Below, one piece after another: positions 59,724-64,000 of a stretch of 64,000 bases of DNA. Position 1 is the first letter of the stretch; every line of letters starts with the position of its first letter. The notes under the pieces were generated by a model that was not told the DNA's origin, did no database searches, and was given only the letters and a program-made list of their open reading frames with translations. Origin of the DNA: Bin87 sp965232895 (GTDB taxonomy: Bacteria > Chloroflexota > Dehalococcoidia > Lucifugimonadales > UBA3495); contig OZ247430.1 of the NCBI GenBank assembly GCA_965232895.1, positions 1,426,001 to 1,490,000 on the forward strand, written 5' to 3'. Made by a program: the position numbers and the translations under genes.

Positions 59724-60953
59724 TTGAACGGTGACACGACACAGACCGGCCTTGCCCTGCAGGGCATCAGGGTGCTGGACTTCACCTGGATACACGCCGG
59801 GCCGTCGGCCACTCGGATCCTGTCCGACCAGGGCGCGGAGGTCATCAAGGTCGAGTCCAACAATGCCCTCTCGGTGGTTGGCGGGCCGGCGTCCGCCACG
59901 GCCCGGGGACTGGGCCAGCGCCACAACTGGAACGCCGGCAAACTGTCCATTTCGCTGAACATGAAAACCCCCCAGGGCATCGACATCGCCAAGCGGCTGG
60001 TCGCGGTGTCCGACGTGGTGGCGGAAAACTTCAGCGGGCGGGTGATGCCCTCCTGGGGTCTGGATTACGATTCCATACGACCAATCAACCCCGGCGTCAT
60101 CATGCTCAGCATGTCCGGATTGGGCCGCACCGGGCCGTGGCAAGACCGGGTGAGCTACGGCCAGACGCTCCAGGCCTGGTCGGGGTTCACCGAACTGACC
60201 GGATTTCCGGACACCGACCCCAGCGGGCCGGCCAGCGCGTACAGCGACGCCGTGGGAGGCATGGCCGGAGCGCAGGCGGTACTGCTCGCCCTGATCCACC
60301 GGTCCAGGACGGGACGCGGGCAATGGCTGGACGTTTCCCAGTTCGAGTCGCTGTCGTCCCTGCTGGAAACCCTGGTGCTGGACATGAGCGTCAACGGCTC
60401 CGCGGCGGTCTCGACCCGTACCGGCAACCGCCTGCCGCACGGCGGTGGCGCTCCCCATGGCGCGTACCGGTGCCAGGGGGATGACCGATGGGTGGCGATC
60501 TCCGTTTTCACCGACGAGGAATGGCGCGCTTTCGTGGAGGCCCTGGGCAATCCCCAATGGGCTGCCGACCCGCGGTTCGCCAGCGGCGACGCGCGGGAGC
60601 GTAACGCCGACGCCCTGGACGCCGGCGTAGAAACCTGGACCGTGGAACGCACGGCGGAGGAGGCGATGACCCTGCTGCAGGCGGCGGGCATCGCGGCCGG
60701 CGTGGTGCAGAGCGGCGAAGACTTGTCCCGCGATCCCCAGCTGAAGGAGCGCGCGTTCTTCCGACGGGTTCCGGACCACCAGGGCGAAGTCCGGATCATC
60801 GAGAGCGCGCCTTACAAGCTGTCACGCACCCCGGGAGCGGTTACCAGGGGAGCGCCGGCGTTCGCGGCCGACATGACCTACGTGCTGCGGGAGTTGCTGG
60901 GGATGTCGGACGACGAGGTGGAAGACTGCGCCATCGCCGGCGCGTTTGACTGA
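59724..60953 (+). CDS. Class III (CaiB/BaiF) CoA-transferase, second of a tandem pair
   Basis: 409 residues, with a TTG start (MNGDTTQTGLALQGIRVLDF) preceded by GAGGTAG. It shares the family motifs: QGIRVLDFTWIHAGPSATRILSDQGAEVIKVES, KLSISLNMKTPQG, and the C-terminal EEWRAFVEALGNP with ARERNADALD. Fold and length match the first gene but sequence is clearly different. With 12 bp between them the pair is surely one operon. Confidence 0.9.
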   Translation: MNGDTTQTGLALQGIRVLDFTWIHAGPSATRILSDQGAEVIKVESNNALSVVGGPASATARGLGQRHNWNAGKLSISLNMKTPQGIDIAKRLVAVSDVVAENFSGRVMPSWGLDYDSIRPINPGVIMLSMSGLGRTGPWQDRVSYGQTLQAWSGFTELTGFPDTDPSGPASAYSDAVGGMAGAQAVLLALIHRSRTGRGQWLDVSQFESLSSLLETLVLDMSVNGSAAVSTRTGNRLPHGGGAPHGAYRCQGDDRWVAISVFTDEEWRAFVEALGNPQWAADPRFASGDARERNADALDAGVETWTVERTAEEAMTLLQAAGIAAGVVQSGEDLSRDPQLKERAFFRRVPDHQGEVRIIESAPYKLSRTPGAVTRGAPAFAADMTYVLRELLGMSDDEVEDCAIAGAFD

Positions 60954-61017
60954 CCTCGACCCGTGGGATCGGTGAAGAGAGACTGGGACGCAGCCCGCGA
61001 CTGGTCTGTGGGGTCAT

Positions 61018-61162
61018 CAGGGCCTTTTCAAAGTCGCGGATTACGGCTTTTCACCCCAAACCGTCATTCCGGCGAAAGCCGGAATCCAGGGCATCCTGAT
61101 CATAACGACCTTCTGGATTCCTGCTTGCGCAGGAATGACGGATTAACTTTGAAAAGGCCCTG
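61018..61162. repeat. Family E palindromic element (E1) carrying GTCATTCC cores
   Basis: Perfect 17-bp terminal inverted repeats, CAGGGCCTTTTCAAAGT and ACTTTGAAAAGGCCCTG. Inside are the same two palindromic cores as family A. Outer arms share only the first five bases (CAGGG) with family A, so the arms and cores are modular. Flanking sequence GGGGTCAT / GGGGCTCAT may be a decayed duplication. Confidence 0.8.
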
Positions 61163-61167
61163 GGGGC

Positions 61168-61302
61168 TCATGCGTACCCAGTTTCAACGGAACCGTCATT
61201 GCGAGCGAAGCGCGGCCATCTCGTTGGGGCAAGGAACGCTACTACAGGAACGCTATCGCCACGTCGCTTCGATCCTCGCGATGGCAAAATGGGTACGCGT
61301 GA
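61168..61302. repeat. Family C palindromic element (C4)
   Basis: Ends TCATGCGTACCC and GGGTACGCGTGA with GTCATTGCGAG core; its right half carries TCGCGATGG. It abuts the E element at 61162 by five bases. It is highly similar to the copy at 49143-49277. No clean target duplication is visible. Confidence 0.78.
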
Positions 61303-61329
61303 GGTCTATGGCGTTGCACCGGCTGAAGG

Positions 61330-64000
61330 TCAGTCGAACAGCGATTGGGCGGCCGCCCGGGCATCGGCCATCGCTTCGGGAAGATCAGGCAGGATGATTT
61401 CGCGCTTGGGCTGGAGGTAGAGGAACACCACCTCCTTGACCCGTTTGCCGGTGATCCGGTTGATGGCGTGAGCGTAGGCGCCGCCCTGGAGACGATAGCG
61501 GTCCACAACCTGCGGCAGCTGAGCCTCGGTAACGGCGTCAGTCTTGTAGTCCACCACCACCAGGCCGTTTTCTTCTTCGAAGAGCAGGTCGATGAACCCG
61601 TGCAGCGAACCGTCGCCGATGGGCGCTGCCACCGGCACTTCGCGCCAGATCCGTTCCGACGCCACGGCGCGGCGGACGATATCGCTGCCAACCGCAACCC
61701 GGGCAAGGCGAACGATCTCGGTTTCACGGTCGGGGACGCCCTCCGCGACGGCCTGCGCTCGCGCCCGGTGTTCCAGACCTTCGCCGGTGACAAGGTCGAT
61801 GGACTGCAACACCGCGTGAACGGCGCGTCCGACTGACGTACCCGCCCGGCCGCGACGCCAGGGTTCGGGGCTGTCCGGTTCTTCCTCGTCATCCTGGTAC
61901 GCCCGGGAAAGGGCGGTGGCGGCGATGAACTGGGGGCGGCTGAATTCGTCAATGGCGCGTTTCCGATCCTGCACCCATCGATCCAAATGCTCTGCCGAAT
62001 GCAGCTCTTCATCGATCACATCCGGCTCGTCCGCGCCACCGGGCATTTGGGTTTCGATTGGCGCGGCCAATTCGTTGAGTTCCACCGCCTCCCACAGTTC
62101 GTCGTGGTTGGTCATGTAGTCGGCAATGATGGCGGCGGTGGTTTTTTGGCCCTTTGCCGGGCGACGCATGCTCAATATCAGGTGGTCCCGCGCCCGGGTT
62201 GTTGCCACGTACATCAGGCGGACGTGCTCTTCCGCGGACATCCGGTTGTCCAGTTCGGCCAGCTCCTCGAAACCTGGCGTGGCGAACCGCGCCCCGGCAG
62301 AACCGATGCCCACTTCGACCCGGCCACTGGTACGGTCCACGATGACGGAATTGCCACCCCTTGCCGGAGCCGAATTGATGCCGGTGAGGATTACGACGGG
62401 GAACTCCAGCCCCTTGGAGCCGTGTATGGTCATGACCCGCACGGCGTCCTCGTCCGATTCCGGGACCGGGGCCTCGGTAACGCGCGCGCCTTCGCTGATC
62501 TGATCGTCCACCCACTGCAGGAACGCTCGCAGCGTGGAACCGCCGGCCCGGTTGAAGCGTCCCGCCTGTTCCACGAGGAACCGGTAGCGCCGCCACTGCT
62601 CGCGCATCCTCGGGTAGCCGACAGCCGTTTCCATCAACCCGCGTTCGCGAACGAACCGGTCGATCAGGGCGCCGGTGACCTCAACCAGACGAGCGCGGTG
62701 GAATGACCGCAACACCTCGAACGCGCCGAGCGCCACTTCATCCCCATGGTTTTGGGCGGCGTTGGCCAGGTAGTCAAAGCTGCCTCCGTTGGCGCGGTGA
62801 CGCAGCAGGTCAACATCGCTGCACCCGAAGGCGGGGGAGCGGAGCGCGGCCACCGTGGCCACCTGGTTGGCCGGATCGTCGATCGCTTTCAGGCAATTCA
62901 GCAGGTCGCGGATTTCCTGGGTCTCAAACACCAGGGACGCGCTTTCCAAACGGAAGGGCAGGTCCGCCGCCTCCAATCCGCGTTCCAACGCCGCCAGACC
63001 GGTCCGACGCGGCATGAGGATACACACGTCCGAGTAGCGCACCTGGCGGTAGGTTTCGTACCCGTTGCTCCCGGTTGCGGCCTGGTCCAGGGTTTCCCAC
63101 TGCTCGGCGACCATTTGCCGGAGCAGGAGGCCGATGTCGGTTGATTCTTGCTGCCGGATTTCGCCTATCGGGGCGTCGACGGCTTCATCGCCCAGCCGCC
63201 ACACCCGCGGCCGATGGGGGTTCCCGGTATCGCCGACCCACAGGGCGGACATCGCGTCGTACCCAGCCTGGAGGCTCCCATCATCCCCCTCTGTGTCCGG
63301 TGTATCCTGCATCCACTGCTGGAACAGGTGGTTGACCCAACCGATAACGGGTGTTTGAGACCGGAAATTCTGCACGAGTTTGAGGGTGCGGCCGCCGGAT
63401 TGTTCCATGCTCCCTTGCAGACGTTTCATCTGGCCGACGTCGGCGCGGCGGAAACGGTAAATCGATTGCTTGGGATCGCCGACCACGAAAAGTTTTCCCG
63501 GTTCGGGGTGGATCCGGTCCCACGGTATTGCTTGGTCAGGTTCCGAGCTTTCGGCGCGCGCCGGCTCAGCCAGGAGCATGGCGATTTCGGCCTGGATCGG
63601 GTCAGTGTCCTGGGCCTCGTCGATCAGCAAATGGGTGTAACGGTCGCGAAAGTAGCCGCGAACCGTTGCGCTGTCCCGTAACAATTCACGGGCCCAAACC
63701 AGCAGGTCGTGAAACTCCGCGCGACCCTCGGAGCGGCGTTTGCGCACGTATTCCAGCGCCATCTGGCGCAGGTCCTCAAGAACGGGCGCGAGCGCCGCGC
63801 GGCGGGCGTTTTCGATCTCCTCGCTCGCCTGCCAGTCCAGTTCACCCAGGATGTCTTTCAGCCGGGCGCAGGCATTCCTGCCGCTGTCCGGGTCGGTGTT
63901 CCAGTCCCCCTGGCGGCCCCGTCCTTGACGCAGGGGCAGTATGCCCAACAGGAGCCGGTAATCGTCTGTCGCGCCGGACGTTGCCGCCGGCCAACGGTGG
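61330..64000 (-). CDS. UvrD/AddA-like helicase-nuclease, N-terminus beyond window edge
   Basis: The frame stays open to the right edge, so this is a partial gene of at least 890 codons. It holds the Walker B-type motif LLIDEAQDTDPIQ, LFVVGDPKQSIYRFRRAD (motif III/Q-type), later VMTIHGSKGLEFPVVILTG (motif V-like) and VRLMYVATTRARDHLILS (motif VI). Near the C-terminus HGFIDLLFEEENGLVVVDYKTD carries the D...DxK nuclease motif. So it is AddA/RecB-like, a superfamily 1 helicase with PD-(D/E)xK nuclease. The Walker A domain must lie outside. It functions in recombination repair or phage defence. Confidence 0.87.
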   Translation of the reverse strand, partial: HRWPAATSGATDDYRLLLGILPLRQGRGRQGDWNTDPDSGRNACARLKDILGELDWQASEEIENARRAALAPVLEDLRQMALEYVRKRRSEGRAEFHDLLVWARELLRDSATVRGYFRDRYTHLLIDEAQDTDPIQAEIAMLLAEPARAESSEPDQAIPWDRIHPEPGKLFVVGDPKQSIYRFRRADVGQMKRLQGSMEQSGGRTLKLVQNFRSQTPVIGWVNHLFQQWMQDTPDTEGDDGSLQAGYDAMSALWVGDTGNPHRPRVWRLGDEAVDAPIGEIRQQESTDIGLLLRQMVAEQWETLDQAATGSNGYETYRQVRYSDVCILMPRRTGLAALERGLEAADLPFRLESASLVFETQEIRDLLNCLKAIDDPANQVATVAALRSPAFGCSDVDLLRHRANGGSFDYLANAAQNHGDEVALGAFEVLRSFHRARLVEVTGALIDRFVRERGLMETAVGYPRMREQWRRYRFLVEQAGRFNRAGGSTLRAFLQWVDDQISEGARVTEAPVPESDEDAVRVMTIHGSKGLEFPVVILTGINSAPARGGNSVIVDRTSGRVEVGIGSAGARFATPGFEELAELDNRMSAEEHVRLMYVATTRARDHLILSMRRPAKGQKTTAAIIADYMTNHDELWEAVELNELAAPIETQMPGGADEPDVIDEELHSAEHLDRWVQDRKRAIDEFSRPQFIAATALSRAYQDDEEEPDSPEPWRRGRAGTSVGRAVHAVLQSIDLVTGEGLEHRARAQAVAEGVPDRETEIVRLARVAVGSDIVRRAVASERIWREVPVAAPIGDGSLHGFIDLLFEEENGLVVVDYKTDAVTEAQLPQVVDRYRLQGGAYAHAINRITGKRVKEVVFLYLQPKREIILPDLPEAMADARAAAQSLFD

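Larger units (their letters stand above)
60954..61329. other. Intergenic region with two adjacent repeat elements
   Basis: About 375 bp between the CoA-transferase operon (plus) and the 3' end of the helicase gene (minus). It holds the family E element (61018-61162) and the family C element (61168-61302). No gene is supported. Confidence 0.6.

Noticed and set aside
1..64000. tRNA or rRNA genes
   Set aside because: I searched by eye for CCA-ending cloverleaves and conserved rRNA motifs in the intergenic gaps and found none; a covariance search is needed to exclude a tRNA.

Overview
The window is 64 kb of GC-rich bacterial DNA with about 57 protein genes, no recognisable rRNA, tRNA or CRISPR, and an unusually dense set of short palindromic repeats. 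The gene repertoire (amidases, CaiB/BaiF CoA-transferases, family 5 solute-binding lipoproteins with Dpp/Opp transporters, VOC proteins, MaoC-type hydratases, MmgE/PrpD, a hydantoinase-like amidohydrolase) is what one expects of a heterotrophic Chloroflexota bacterium, perhaps Dehalococcoidia/SAR202-like. That assignment is inference from gene content; no marker gene in the window settles it.

Layout. 1-2.5 kb (minus): an operon of a GatC/AtzG-like small protein, an amidase, a PaREP1-like protein and a second amidase cut by the left edge. 2.8-4.5 kb (plus): NhaA antiporter and an ABM-fold protein. 4.5-9.5 kb (minus): a DRTGG-domain P-loop protein, a coiled-coil membrane protein, a pentapeptide-repeat protein, a SelW/Rdx-family gene with an in-frame UGA at a CxxU site (probable selenoprotein, missed by ordinary gene finding), a second PaREP1-like protein, two MaoC-type proteins, an unknown protein and a zinc-ribbon protein. 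10-12.5 kb (plus): a ThDP decarboxylase and an HpcH/HpaI aldolase. 12.5-23 kb (minus): a complete dipeptide-type ABC operon with three tandem paralogous binding lipoproteins. 23.6-36.6 kb: two-component-type flavin monooxygenase, gamma-glutamyltransferase, aldo/keto reductase, MFS exporter, MetX-like hydrolase, methyltransferase, an intact IS4-family insertion sequence, peptidase C1B, cysteine desulfurase and a cupin. 37-45.5 kb (plus): a second Opp/Dpp cluster interrupted by a Fic-winged-helix gene that is bracketed by repeated operator-like sites. 45.5-46.5 kb: seven tandem copies of a 138-bp unit. 46.5-61 kb: D-amino-acid-oxidase-like protein, MFS, Gfo/Idh/MocA oxidoreductase, hydantoinase-like enzyme, SIMPL lipoprotein, MmgE/PrpD, two VOC proteins, CapA, Uma2 and two tandem class III CoA-transferases. 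61.3-64 kb (minus): a UvrD/AddA-type helicase-nuclease running off the right edge.

The intergenic spaces hold small (about 80-190 bp) MITE-like elements. Several have perfect terminal inverted repeats and flanking direct repeats that look like 9-12 bp target-site duplications, and one element sits inside another. Different outer arms carry the same inner palindromic cores. The best candidates for something new are the UGA-containing Rdx gene, the Fic-winged-helix gene with its repeated GGACA-N13-TGTCC sites, and the nested MITE families.
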